A DNA stretch of 64,000 nucleotides from Dactylorhiza incarnata (taxonomy: Eukaryota; Streptophyta; Magnoliopsida; Asparagales; Orchidaceae). Shown piece by piece: positions 1-11,820 of this stretch. The stretch lies in NCBI GenBank assembly GCA_033032865.1, contig JAWHQI010000502.1, positions 744,001 to 808,000 on the forward strand, in the 5' to 3' direction. Numbering within the stretch: position 1 is the stretch's first letter; each line of letters begins with the position of its first letter. The translations under genes were made by a program, and so were the position numbers. The notes under the pieces are model-generated. The model had not been told where the DNA came from, did no database searches, and was given only the letters and a program-made list of their open reading frames with translations.

Positions 1-3000
1 CCCTGGGTCCGCTGGAGTGGAGATAGCCTTGCTACCCTCCATCCTGAACTTCTTCAGAATTTCTTCAGCATACTTCTTCTGGGATATGAAGATCCCGTCT
101 TCCTCCTGCTTCACCTCAACCCCCAGGAAATAACTCAGCTCTCCCAAGTCCGTCATTTCGAACTCCTTCATAAGCCTCTTGAACTCCTTAAGCATAGTTG
201 GGTTGTTCCCGGTGAATATCATGTCGTCCACGTATAGACACAAGACCATGATATCCCCGTTCTCCTCTATCTTCACATACAGGGCATACTCGTACGGGCA
301 CTTCACATATCCATGCTTCTGGAGGAAGGCATCTATCCTTCCATTCCACGCCCTTGCTCCTTGCTTCAGCCCGTACAAGGCTCTATCTAGCTTGCAGACT
401 TTTCTCTCCTGGCCCTTTACCACATACCCTGGAGGCTGCTCGATGTACACATCCTCTTCCAGGTACCCATTCAAGTACGCCGCCACAGCATCCATTTGCA
501 AGATTGTCCACCCATAATGAGCTGCCAGTGCGATGATCAACCGAATGGTGTCAATCCTCGCCACTGGGGCATAGACCTCGTCATAGTCCACTCCTTGGAC
601 TTGCCTGTAGCCCTTTACGACGAGCCTAGCCTTGTGCTTCTCCACAGCTCCATCTTTGTTCTTCTTCACCTTATAGACCCACTTCACCCCGAGGGGTTTG
701 TGGCCTGCCGGTGGATCCACTAGCCTCCAGGTATCGTTCTTCTTGATAGAAGCCATCTCGGCATCCATCGCCGTCCTCCAAGATTTCTCCTGGGCAGCTT
801 CTTCATAGGATCTTGGCTCACAATCTGCTAAGAGGCAATACAATGAATAGTTAGTATGGATTGGGGCCGTTTCCTCATAGAGCTCCCCCACCCTCTTCAT
901 CCTGGGTGGTGGACTCTCGGAGTCACTCGGGCTCCCGCTGCCTCCTGCAGAATTTCCTCCACTTGAGCTTTCCCCTCTTGAGTGGGAGGTGGAAGCTCCC
1001 CCTGAATTCCTGCTCGGTGGTGATGGTGGCTCCACTCCACCATCCTCGGCTCCAGCCTCATGACCTCCTTCATCTTCATCCTCGAAGAACATGCCCTTCA
1101 TGCTCCTCGTCTTCTCATCCCAGCTCCAGCTGCTGCCTTCTTCAAACACCACATCTCTCGAGACTATGGCCTTCTCTGTCACCGGGTTGTAAAACTTGTA
1201 AGCCTTGCTCTCCAGAGCGTAGCCAACAAAGATACACTTCTCGCTCCTATCGTCGAGCTTCTTCCTTCTCTGTTCCGGGATGTGAGCATGAGCTACACAC
1301 CCGAAGACCCTTAGGTGCTCCACGCTTGGCTTCCAGCCACTCCATGCTTCAAACGGCGTCATGAACTTCACGCTCTTTGTGGGGCATCTGTTCAGTAGAT
1401 ACACCGCACACTGCACTCCTTCCGCCCAGAAACTCTTCGGTAGCCCCTTCTCCTTCACCATGCTCCTCGCCATGTTCATGATGGTGAAGTTCTTCCTCTC
1501 TGCCACTCCGTTCTGCTGCGGTGAGTACGCCGCCGTCAGCTGGTGTGAGATCCCATTCTCCTTGCAGAAAGCATCAAACAGCCTCGAGGTGTACTCCCCA
1601 CCTCGATCTGTCCTTAGCACCTTCAGAGCCTGACCGCTCTCCTTCTCCGCCATAGCCTTGAACTCCTTGAACTTGTCAAGGGCCTCAGATTTCTCCCTTA
1701 GGAAATATACCCAACACTTCCGACTGAAGTCATCCGTGAAGGTTATGTAGTATCTGCTTCCGCCTATTGAGGTGGTCTCAAACGGACCCGCAATGTCCGA
1801 GTGAACCAGTTCAAGCTGCCTCCTTGCTCTCCAGGACTTTCCTCCTTCAAAACTCTGTCTCTTCTGTTTCCCTTTCGTGCAAGCTTCACACACCTTCTGA
1901 GGTGGTGAGATCATTGGTAGATCTGTCACCATCCTTGAGTGAGATAGCAGCTTCAACCCCGTGAAGCCCAAATGGCCCATTCTATGGTGCCATAGCCATG
2001 CTTCTTCCTCTTCCTCCGTTCTCGCGAGACAAGTTGTCTCTTGAGCATCCATCTTCAGCGTGAAGAGACGGTTCGCCGTCATCTCCACCTTCACTACTTC
2101 CTTCCCTTGACCATTCTTCATTGCCAGAGACTCATCCTTCATCTGGACGCAATAACCTCTCTCTCCACTAACTGCCCAATGCTCAAGATGTTGGTCTTCA
2201 ACCCTGGCACATAGTACACATCGTTCAGGTGTACTCTCTCCCCGTTCAGCTTTGTCTCCACCAAACCCTTTCCTTCCAAGGAGATCTTTGACGCATCCCC
2301 GAAGCTAACCTCACCCCCAATGGGTTCATGGTTTGTGAACATCTCTCTATCTCCACACATGTGGTTGCTCGCCCCTGTGTCCAGGTACCACACTTCACTT
2401 CTCCCTTCTTCCGCACCTCGGTAGGTTAGGAACATCATCGGGTTTCCACCTCCAGCATTGTTCCCATTGTTCCTAGCCTCCGCATAGTGGTTAGCCTCTT
2501 CTCTCTTCCTCGGACTCCAGCAGTCGTAGCTCATATGCCCATACTTGTTACAGTTGTAACATTGTACTTGGGACATATCTCCTCGGCCTCTTCCTCGGCC
2601 TCTTCCTCTTCCTTCTTGCCATCCACCTTGATGTCGCTCCCCCTCTTTCTGGTAGTTCTGATTTCTCCCTTGATCTCTACCTTCTCTTCTTCCTCTACCT
2701 CTTCCTTGGTGACCTCGGCCACGCTGGCCGCCTCCTCTTCCTGAACTTTCCCCAAAGTTCAACTGAGTCTGGAGTGCTTTTCCCAAGCCACTCGCTTCTT
2801 CATCATCCTGCAGCATCCTGTACTCATGAGCTTGCAAAGAGCCTACAAGCTCGTCAACGGTCATCAAGTTGAGGTCCTTCGATTCTTCGATCGCCACCAC
2901 TATATGACGGAACTTCTTGGCCATATATCTCAGCAACTTCTCCATGAAGCTCACATCCTCCATTGCCTCCCCATTGCGCTTCATCTCATTTGTGAGCGTC

Positions 3001-3428
3001 CGCAGACGGGTCACATAGTCACCGACCTTCTCGGTGCTCTGCATCTTCGTTACTTCATACTCCGCACGGAGGGACTGCAGCTTCACCTTCTTTGCCTTCT
3101 CAACCCCTTGCATGGAGCATTGCAACACCTCTCATGCTTCCTTAGAGGTCCTCGCGTCTTAGATCTTCTCGAAGGTTGCTTCGTCAACCCCTTGATACAA
3201 CAAGAACAAAGCCTTCTTATCCGCCTTCCTTGCCTCTCTAAGTGTTGTCTTCTGGGCGTTAGTCAACGTCACCTCTACTGCAGCAGTGCGCTCCTCATAC
3301 CCATTCTCCACTACATCCCACAACTCCTTGGAGGCAAGTAGCACTCGCATCTGTATACTCCAATTCCCATAATTGGTCTTCGTCAGCTTGGGGACTTGCC
3401 CCGGCATAGCTCCGCTCGTCTCCATCAC
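1..3428 (-). pseudogene. copia-1 gag-pol polyprotein, lightly damaged
   Basis: The start is the ATG at 3428, just inside the PBS. Domains in order: gag; an Arg/Gly-rich linker; a CCHC knuckle (CYNCNKYGHMSYDCW, about 2521-2565); protease with DTGASNHM (about 2351-2394); integrase His/Cys finger (about 2000-1880); integrase core ending in a [13 protein letters not shown] motif (about 1505-1560); RT with YVDDM (about 223-236). Damage seen: in-frame TAA at 3159-3161 and TGA at 3132-3134 inside gag, and a 2-bp gain in a GA run at 2156-2166 that shifts frame between protease and integrase. Apart from these the frame stays open to the window edge. Family membership is certain. Whether the element can move in trans is unknown. 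Confidence 0.9.
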
Positions 3429-3470
3429 TTCTACTCCTCAAACCTTCCGAGTCACCGCAAAGGTTTGCAA

Positions 3471-3486
3471 CCTCGCTTTGATACCA
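3471..3486 (-). promoter_or_regulatory. copia-1 primer-binding site
   Basis: Two bases inside the LTR, the minus strand reads TGGTATCAAAGCGAGG. This is one mismatch from the TGGTATCAGAGC core complementary to initiator methionine tRNA, the usual primer of plant copia elements. Confidence 0.85.
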
Positions 3487-3488
3487 CT

Positions 3489-4308
3489 TGTTGGAAGCGC
3501 TATATGGGCACGCGACCTCTCCTACTACCCAATGCTTCAAACTTGCGAGCACCCACGCGAGCACTCCTACTTCAGCGAGCACAACCCACGGCGAACACTG
3601 CCACCTTACACCGAGCACTCTCCACGGCGAGTACGCACCCCACACAACTCGCGAGATGCACCACCACTCAACTGAGCGAGCACTCACACCACACACTTCC
3701 GCGAGCTCTCTCAAACCACGGCGAGCACTACCACTTCACTCCTCAGCGAGATGGCTCTCACCACACAACTCCGGCGAGATCACTCACAACACCCCACTCC
3801 GGCGAGATGAGCGAATGCTCTGCAGCGAGCTCCTTCACGATCAGGCAAGTGGGCAGGCGAGACGAACCAGCTGCCGGGCGAGTTCTTCCACGCGAGTTCG
3901 GGTTGGCGGTTTGCGAGAAGAAAAGAAACGACTTCCTATTAATTCCTGCGGGAATATTAAGAGGAAGCTTTTCTCTCTCTGATACTCTCTCTCTAACTCC
4001 TGTAGCGAGATGTAGGTGGCGAGAACAAGTATTATTCCTGCGGGAATAATAAGCCTCACTCTCTCACTTCCTCTCTCTCTCTCTAGCTCCTGTTCGCAGG
4101 AAATGAAAAACTCTCCAAATTTTCTATTCAACTTATCTAACAATTACAAGGGGGGGCCTATTTATAGGCAAATAAAAAACAACCAAATTTCTCTCTCCGC
4201 AATAAATGCGGGCTCTCTCTCTCCTCCACCTATACATAATATAATTCATAATAATAAACCTTTAAACAAAATACTTGTTGACCAAGTCAACATAGCTCAA
4301 AACCAACA
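3489..4308 (-). repeat. copia-1 5' LTR
   Basis: An 820-bp stretch bounded by the inverted hexamers TGTTGG (3489) and CCAACA (4303-4308). It abuts the PBS, so it is the 5' LTR of the minus-strand element. It contains a minus-strand TATA box near 4157-4168 and GA/CT-rich tracts around 4040-4085. The partner LTR is outside the window, so the left boundary rests on the terminal hexamers only. Confidence 0.85.
4157..4168 (-). promoter_or_regulatory. TATA box of copia-1 LTR
   Basis: The minus strand reads CCTATAAATAGG, a plant-type TATA box in the U3 part of the LTR, on the strand that transcribes the element. Confidence 0.6.
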
Positions 4309-5740
4309 AGTCCCACATCAAGGAGGAAGGGAACATGGACTACTGACTTGGGTTTCAACATGCTAGTCAGTTTTGGGGGTGGGGGAAGTAATATTCAATC
4401 GTACCAAAGTGAACAATACCTCATTGTGCTAAATTAAGTAATTATGATGGGTATTTGAGTTGGACCTCCTATGTCCGGGAGTAGGCTATGTTCAAGGTCA
4501 AACCCAATTTGAATGGGTGGCAAGGCATGCGATAGGGCACGTGACAAGGTCAAGGGGAGAAAGGGGTGTTGGATTATATGTAATAGACTTGTGTCACCAT
4601 GTGATTAGCCTTTTGGACACAAAATCGTGAGGTTCAATGGAGCAAAAATGAACAAAACCTTATTGTGGGGAATCAGATCGTTACAAATGGCACCAAAGCC
4701 AAACTTCCCAAGTCTAAGTGAGGACTAGGTTCGAGGATGAATCCAATTTGAATGGGTAGCAATGCTCGTTACTGTGGTTAAGGTGCAGGTACAACATTCA
4801 ATTGGAGGAAAAATCTCACATCGATAAAGAAGGGATATTGGACTACATGTATTGTACTTGGGTTCACAAGGTGAGGCGCCTTTTGGAGGCAAAAATGTAA
4901 GCTTTAGTGGAACCAAGGTGGAAAATAAATCACTAGAGTGAACCGGGTTGTTACATTTAACTTCAGAGTCAGACCTCCGAAGTTTGGGTGTATGCTATGT
5001 TCGAGAACGAGCCCAATTTGAATGAACGGCGGGGTTGTGATTGCAGTCAAAGTGCTAGTGTAACATTCCATTGGAGGGCATTGGAATAGTCCCACATCAT
5101 AAGAGGAAGAAACATGGATTATATGTAGTGGAGCTTGGGTTTCAGCAGGTGAGGCGCGGCTCAGTTGGTGATAAGTCTTCAGCTGAAGGATTCTTATCAA
5201 GGAGGTCGGGGGATCGAGCCCCGGCCTCAACAACTTATGGACCCTGTGGTGGGGCCGGGGATGGGTTGGGGTGTACGGGCCGCGAACCTGATAAGGCCTA
5301 TTAGGTGGACCCCTGGGCGGGGATGTGATGTCAGGTCGCAGGGTAGCAGACAGGTGGGACGCCTGTCCTGCATCATAAAAGTAGCTCTCATCACCAACTG
5401 AGCCGCGGCTCAGTTGGTGATTAGAGATTGCCCGAGACCTCTTTATCAAGGAGGTCGGGGGATCGAGCCCCGGCCTCAACAACCTATCGGCCCTGTGGTG
5501 GGGGTGGGGATGGGTTGGGGTGTACGTGCCGCAGACCTGATAAGGCATATCGGGTGGACTCCCGGTGGGACCCCTGGGTCGGGGTGTGATGTCAGGCCGC
5601 AGGGTGGCAGGCGGGTGGGACGCCCGTCCTGAATCACTTTACCATGTGAGGCACCTTTTATAGGAAAATCATGAGGTTCAATGGAAACAAAGAGAAATAC
5701 CTCATTGTGGTGAATCTGATCGTTACAATCTGCATCCAAG
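4309..5740. repeat. diverged tandem repeat, period about 240-280 bp
   Basis: Related blocks recur in order: 'ccaatttgaatg' at about 4503, 4743 and 5011; a 'gttcaatggaac..aaa' block near 4390, 4631, 4901 and 5671; 'cacatc' plus a purine-rich block near 4313, 4819 and 5091. The last unit is split by the SINE insertion at 5156-5642. No open frame makes sense as a protein. The origin is unknown; it may be an old LTR or a local satellite. Confidence 0.7.
5156..5642 (+). mobile_element. dimeric tRNA-derived SINE
   Basis: Two head-to-tail copies (about 5156-5380 and 5402-5642) share a tRNA-like head and a GC-rich body. Each head has an A-box-like GGCTCAGTTGGTGAT and a B-box-like GGATCGAGCCCC, the internal Pol III promoter. 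The pair is flanked by a 10-bp direct repeat with one mismatch (5146-5155 and 5643-5652, CA[G/T]GTGAGGC), which looks like the target-site duplication. There is no poly(A) tail. The copies differ at scattered positions. Confidence 0.8.
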
Positions 5741-6300
5741 AAGTTTCCACATCCAAGAGCTAAGCCATAATATACAATATCTCTTTTCAAGAAGACTTCT
5801 TGACGTGTGTGAGAATACACAAAACTGTTTCTCAATGTTTCAGCTTAGGAGTTTGCAAGTGTTTATTTAGGTCGTGTGACATTTAGATAGACCAATTTCA
5901 CAAAAATTCTATGACAGGATTGATCATCAAAAGTTCCTCTTTGTCAAATGTCAAATTTGTATCCATGAGAATATCTACCAGTTATAATCAAAGAAGCTAG
6001 TTTCTTTGAGGAGATCAACATATTTTGATACGAAACGTGGAAGTTCATCACACTAGAAATGGAAAAAGAGATACAAACTCGCAAGGTATGCTTGCGTCTA
6101 ACTTCTGAGGGATGGTTACCTCTTAAGTCCCGCTCCAAAGAGAGATCGAAATTCTAAGAGTTTCAAGGTGCCCCTAAGACTCCCCTCCTCTCTTATATAG
6201 GAGAGACAAGGACAAATTGAATATTACAAAAATGTCACTAGGGCTACATAAGTAAATAGAAAAACATGTATGTTATTAAGATAACAGCACTCGGGGAGGC
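5741..6300 (-). repeat. possible 3' LTR remnant of a decayed copia
   Basis: There is no gene here. A minus-strand TATA-like CTATATAAGAGAGG lies near 6188-6202. The stretch sits downstream, in minus orientation, of the RT fragment at 6430-6725, where a 3' LTR would be. I could not find clear LTR ends. Confidence 0.3.
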
Positions 6301-6429
6301 GGACGCGGGATCAGGAAGTGGTATTTGAATCATATTTTTTTTAGAGATTAAACCTATTTGTTGTAGGTAAACTTTTCTCAAAAAAAGTATTTTGGACATT
6401 CAAAGTTCTTAATTACAAGATTCCCCTAT

Positions 6430-6725
6430 AAATAGTATGTTATCTAAGAGATGACTTGTTGGCCAATTACACTAAGATATTATCCACATATATAACTAAC
6501 ATATCATGATAGTCTATGGTTGATGAAGATGGAATTATATAGGTTACTACTACATACACAAATCTTGGCGAAAATTGTGAAAAACTTATCAAACCAAGTT
6601 TAAAGACTTTATTTCAGTTTATACAAAAACATCTTGAGCAAATATTTATAGTTCTCCACCTGAGCAGCATACCCGGTGGATGTTTCATGTAAATTACTTC
6701 TTGAAGAGCATCATTGATGTGGAAC
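6430..6725 (-). pseudogene. decayed copia reverse transcriptase fragment
   Basis: Minus-strand translation gives pieces typical of copia RT: a block like EVIYMKHPPG (about 6660-6710), a WFDKF block (about 6560) and LVIYVDNIL (about 6470-6500), which corresponds to the YVDD active site with D changed to N. The blocks lie in different frames with stops between them. It is an old fragment with no coding capacity. Confidence 0.6.
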
Positions 6726-8040
6726 GGAGACGCGGACCCACAGCGAAGGACGAGTTTTGGGCCCGTTCAGGTGTGATTGGCTACCTACCATATATGGCGT
6801 CTCCGGATCGATGATCCGACTCCGCGGATGCGTCTGGAATTTTCTTTACATGTTTTTTCATATATAACTTTTGCAACTTCAGTCATTATTTAGTGTAATC
6901 GGGCACATGACACTCGCCCTTTGGGGACTCGCTCGTTACAGTCAGTATGAGGCGAGAGGGGAAGGATAACAGTAATGGTGAGAGGAAGATAGTGAGTATC
7001 TTTTGTCCTCTTGTGCCGAGTGTGGAGTCGGCTGCATTGTCGATGCATGAGGGGAATGGATTCGAGAATGGTAGACCTCATGCTCAGGGGTGGCTGAGAG
7101 CAATGTAGCACAGGGACGAAATACGATATGAAACGGATACGAGAAACATGGTTTTTCAAAAAACTAGGATACGAGAAACGTATTTAAAAAATTAATTATT
7201 TAAATATAATTATTAATTAATGTGGAAACAAGACAACTAACAAACTATATATCATCCGCATTTAATACAATGATATAATGTTATAAGAAATATAGAAAAT
7301 AGTCAATAAGACAGTCAATTATATTATGCAAACATAATTTACTGCATCACTACAATTTATCTATCTATATTAACAAAGATATACAAAATTATAAAACACA
7401 AAATTATAATTTACTGTAAGGCTTAAAGATTACTTATTACTGGAAAATCTATGACTTCAAACATAAAAAGGAAAAAATAACAAAGATACTTACAAATGAT
7501 GGGAGATGATGGATGACATGAAAAAGATAAAATCCAATAGAAATATAACAAGGTTAGAGTATCATTTGTCCTGACAATTTCTGCGCAAACTTTTTTTCGA
7601 CGGGTAGTCTCCAAGAAGTCCGAGAAAATTATTAAATCAATAGCATAAAAATGAACCAAAAGGTTTACATGTGTCAATCATGTTGAAATATCTGACATGG
7701 AATAAGACAACATTGGAAGCAAGAAGAAATCTAAGGATGATAAAGTATATAAAATAGTTCCAAGTCTCAAGCATAAACTTATACAAGCATTCTACATGAA
7801 ATCAGTAAAGTATATAAACTAGAAGAGAATCTGAAACTTGGAAAAGGGCGAAAAAGCAAAAAAAATCTCAAGCATAAACTAGAAGAGGGCTTGTACAGAA
7901 GGTGGAGATTCCAGAGCTGATGATACATTATGGACAGGTAGTGATGAAGATGGAGATGCCAGAAATTATGCCAAAGAAAACGACAACAACCTAAAGAAAT
8001 GATGCTTCGGCGGAGAAGAGGGCTTCGACGGAGAAGAGGC
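6726..8040. other. gene-free stretch, AT-rich
   Basis: I see no convincing gene. 7150-7780 is strongly AT-rich. Patches around 7100-7190 and 8270-8350 both contain 'gatacg/cgatac' and 'aaacg' motifs that might be eroded ends of a DNA transposon, but I could not align them as inverted repeats. Confidence 0.4.
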
Positions 8041-8157
8041 TTTCGACGGGCGCACAAAAGGCTTCAGCGTAGGAGAGGATTTCGACGGGCGCAGGAAGGG
8101 CTTCGGCGGAGAAGATGCTTTCGACGGGCGCACGAAGGGTTTTGGCGGAGCGATGCT
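8041..8157. repeat. 39-bp minisatellite, about three copies
   Basis: A unit beginning TTTCGACGGGCGCA starts at 8041, 8080 and 8119. Shorter related units (GGCTTCGACGGAGAAGA type) precede it from about 8008. Confidence 0.75.
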
Positions 8158-8405
8158 GCAACTTAAGAGAAAAAAGAAACTTTCGAACCTAATAAGCCGT
8201 TATGCGCCTCTGTATGAAGTCTAAATGCGGGAATCACGTATCCCGCAAGCGAGATACACAATTCCGTTTTTTTTTTTAATTTAAAAATTGTGTTTTCATC
8301 GTTTCGGTCGCATTTCTGATTCGCGTTCGAGCCGATACGTGAGGCATTTTTAAGTATTCGTAATTCATAAGCTGAGAGTATATACGAGGAGAAGAAAATA
8401 GAATA

Positions 8406-10238
8406 AGCTAACCGTGCCTACATCACCACTTGTGCCAAGTCCCTTGCCTATGTGTACTCCGACCCCTGAGACACCTACATCATCTACCTCAAACTCAGAA
8501 TACACAGGTGATATGATTCCCCTCTCTACTCTCACTCCCCTACCGGAAGGAGGACTTCCCACAACAATGCGGGAGTTTCACCAGATCGATGCGGCTTTCC
8601 CCATGATATTGCCCAGTTCGTTTCCTACTCTCACATATCCCCAGTGCATGGAGCGTTCATTGCATATTTGGACATTATCTCTATCCCTAAGTGTTGGCAA
8701 GTTGTTAAGGAGGATCCAAAGTGGAAAGTTGTAATGCTAGAGGAACTTGGGGCTCTGGAAAAGAACAAAACATGGGAGCTTGTATCACTATCACCAGGCA
8801 AGAAGGCAGTTGGATGAAAGTGGATCTTCACTGTGATACAAAACCCAGAGAGTCGGGTTGAGCGTTACAAGGGTGGCAGCAAAGGGGTACATTTAGACTT
8901 ATGACATCGACTATTATGAGACCTTTACACCCATGGTGAAGATGAGCAAAGTGCGGACACTGAAATCCTTAGTAGTGAATGGGGGGTGGAAACTACACTA
9001 GCTTGGCGTGAAGAATACATTTCTTCATGGTGATTTGCTGGAGGTGTACATGGAGGTACCACCAGGTTTTGGCACGAAACAAACGGTTGATAAGGTGTGA
9101 AGACTCAAGAAGTCTCTTTATGGGGTGAAGTAGTCTCCTTGAGCCTGGTTTGACAGGTTTAGGAGAGCTATGATATGGATGGGGTATCGACAGACCAATG
9201 CTGATCATACAGTATTCTTTAGGCGATGTGGAGTTCACACTACAATACTTGATGTGTATGTGGACGATATGATAATCACAGGTGATGATGAGAGTGAAAT
9301 TGCACAGCTGAAGACGAGATTGGACAAGGAATTTGAGGTAAAAGACTTGGGGCAGCTAAGGTATTTCCTTGGGATTGAGATAGCTCGTAGTGCAAAAGAG
9401 ATTGTTCTATCTCAACAGAAATATGTGTTAAGACTTGCTGACAGAGGCAGGTATGCTGGGGCGTAGGCCTGCGGTTGCTCCCATTGATCAGAAGTTCAAG
9501 CTCAATACTGAGGCAGGAGAGCCAATCAATAGAGAGAGGTATCAGATGTTGGTTAGGCCGCTTGATCTATTTGAGCTCGTCCCGACATATCCTTAGTTGT
9601 GAATGTGGTGGCCCGATATATGCATGATCCTACAGAGGGTCACATGGATGTTGTGTATCAGATTCTAAGATACTTGAAAAATGCACCAGGGAAGGGGTTG
9701 ATCTTCCGGAAGAATAGGCATTTGAACATCGAGGGCTATTGCGATTCAGACTGGGCTAGTTTTGCCGATGACAGGAGGTCGACATCCGGATACTACATGT
9801 TTGTAGGGGGCAATCTGGTCTCCTAGAAGAGCAAGAAGCAAAATGTAGTTGCGAGATCCACAGTCGAGGCAGAGTATAGGGTCATGGTCTTAGGTGTAAG
9901 AGGGATGTTATGCTTTAAAGCCCTGTTGGTAGAGGCGTAGAGCTCATGATGGACCAAGGCAGGAAAATGACATTATGGTGTGACAACAAGTCAGCTATTG
10001 CCTATTAGCATTGCAAACAATCTCGTTCAACATGACAGAACCAAGCATGTGGGGATCGACAGGTTCTTTATCAAGGAGAAGTTGAATGGTGGCGTATTGG
10101 AGCTGGGAGCCTGGAGCATGTAGTTACTAAAGAGCAAGTGGCTAATTGTCTCACTAAGGGACTCAGCTCACTTGATTTGTCTAGATTGTGTGACAAGATG
10201 AGCTTAGTTAATATCTTTCGTCCAACTTGAGGAAGAGT
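8406..10238 (+). pseudogene. decayed copia pol, integrase tail to RNase H
   Basis: Plus-strand copia remnant. A Pro/Ser/Thr-rich spacer (8410-8640) is followed by RT entry sequence with NKTWELV (about 8760) and degraded RT blocks. RT sequence with [12 protein letters not shown] lies at about 9257-9300 and FLGIEIA at about 9365-9390. RNase H follows: ARYMHDPTEGH (about 9610-9650), SDWASFADDRRSTSGYY (about 9748-9800) and a VEAEY block (about 9865). Many stops and frameshifts separate the pieces. A purine tract (10228-10238) precedes a TGTTGG at 10239 that may start the 3' LTR. Confidence 0.85.
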
Positions 10239-10620
10239 GTTGGTATTTAAATGTACACATATATGTATGAGGGAACGAATGAAATTATTACTAATCATTT
10301 TTCCACTTATTTAACTCAAATAGTTAGTTAATTTGTGCATAGAAAATTCCATAGATTCTATTAAAAAATCTTATTTACATATGAGTTGAATAGAAATGCA
10401 CATATTCTATACTATTCTAGATTGTAAATGTCAGGTTCTACACACTATCATGGGTGTGGATTTGAATAGAATTCATATGATATTATTCGGATCTCATATC
10501 TATCCAAAACTTATACTCTGCTCATTATTTATGAATATATTTTGTACAAAACCAAATCTATACGAAATTTTATATAAATTATTAGGAAAAATTACCGAAA
10601 CTTCCCCTGGAAGCTAGCAT
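10239..10620 (+). repeat. possible 3' LTR start of the decayed copia
   Basis: The sequence starts with TGTTGG directly after a polypurine-like TTGAGGAAGAG. It is AT-rich with no gene. No matching 5' LTR or clear CA end was found, so its extent is a guess. Confidence 0.35.
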
Positions 10621-10639
10621 AATTATAGGTTGCACCCCT

Positions 10640-10800
10640 CTTACTTTTGAAATTATAAAAACCTCCCATGTAACTTTACATTTCATAAGATCCATGCACA
10701 AAAATACTCCCTTGGAGTACATTTTCAGAGGGGTATTTTTGTGCATGGATGTTATGAAATGTACTCTTGCAGGGGAAGTTTTTGTGATTTCAAAAGTAAG
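10640..10800. mobile_element. hairpin MITE, ~72-bp inverted arms
   Basis: The left arm (10640-10711) and the right arm (10729-10800) are near-perfect reverse complements around a ~17-bp loop. The outer ends are CTTACTTTTGAAAT and its complement. A perfect 'tccatgcacaaaaatac' block lies near the loop. There is no coding capacity. The superfamily is undecided; the outer flanks carry related pieces (about 10598-10640), so the element may be a little longer. Confidence 0.75.
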
Positions 10801-11820
10801 AAAACTTAACTTTACTCAACAGAGAAATCATATTATATATAAAATAAAAGTGCAGACCGTGTGAACAGCAATGAAGAGCTAAGGTGGTAATTTGTGGGGA
10901 GGCAATCACACAGCTACTGTTGAGACTTACCTATATCATATCTAGCAATTGCAATGCAAAATATTCAAAGTATCTGAAATAACACATGAATTGCACTGAA
11001 CTTTCATGTTTTCATGCAATCTACTAGAACATACCACTCAATGGGTAATAATTTATTAAGACGATAAGTTGTGAGTAATTTGAATGGGATAACAGTAACA
11101 CCTAACAACACTAGGAACATTCTTACATCATGATTACAGTAGCACATAGCATGCATTGGATACAAACTGAAAGAAACTAAATAGTTATTAGCAGGCCCAT
11201 AAGACTTTCTATTAAAATTGCAATTTGATGCTTGCAAAAAGCAGCTCAATGCTATAACTGGAAACTGGAAATCTATTACAGAGAGGTGACAGCTGAAAAC
11301 AATTCATAAGCATTGGCATAGACCAAAAGGTGAACCAAAGCAAGAATAAATGGAAAAGAGCAAATGAGACAATGAGTGTGTGTGTGTGTGTGTGTGTGTG
11401 TGTCATAGTGCTGATTAGAAAAGGGCATTAGGAAGAAAAAAAAGAGGGATGGAGAACCAGAAAGATTTTTCCTGCCATAGGATGAGTCAGCTACTGACGG
11501 GAACAAGAATGAAGGAAACAATTTAAGGTCTTTTTTAATCATACAGGTTAAAGTATATCTTATTCGTGTCTACATATACAAATATTCATAATCAGCTTAT
11601 GCTTCTCTAGTTGGTACTTGGTAAGTGACTATCCTTCACTAAGCAAGCACGGGTAAAGTGCTCCTAGCTCTTTTACAGCAAATTTTGAATATAGGACTGA
11701 ATTACCATTCATTGAAAATAAAATAACATGTTGGGGTTGGGGGGGGTAAGGCACTAGAATTAGATCTATTTCATCTTAAAATCTTAAATACCAAATTACA
11801 GAAAGCAAAACAAAGCTTAC
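10801..11820. other. non-coding stretch downstream of CAP-H exon 10
   Basis: In the orientation of CAP-H this is intron 10 or the point where the gene is lost. I searched it on the minus strand for the Asp-rich and kleisin C-terminal parts of CAP-H and found none. It contains a (GT)n microsatellite at 11373-11403 and otherwise AT-rich sequence. Confidence 0.5.
11373..11403. repeat. (GT)n microsatellite
   Basis: About 15 uninterrupted GT repeats. Likely length-polymorphic. Confidence 0.95.

Larger units (their letters stand above)
1..4308 (-). mobile_element. Ty1/copia retrotransposon 1, partial
   Basis: Reading leftwards on the minus strand, the order is 5' LTR, primer-binding site, gag, protease, integrase and reverse transcriptase. 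The RT is cut by the window edge. Integrase precedes RT, which defines Ty1/copia. The internal region is nearly open: I read gag, integrase core, RT and spacer without further stops beyond the three lesions listed under the gag-pol entry. The RNase H part and the 3' LTR lie outside the window, so age and target-site duplication cannot be judged. Confidence 0.93.

Noticed and set aside
179..1633. Plus-strand open frames over the copia-1 region
   Set aside because: They are antisense shadows of a well-conserved minus-strand RT/integrase frame.
5156..5640. tRNA genes
   Set aside because: A and B boxes are present but the acceptor and anticodon arms do not fold; there are long non-tRNA bodies and flanking duplications.
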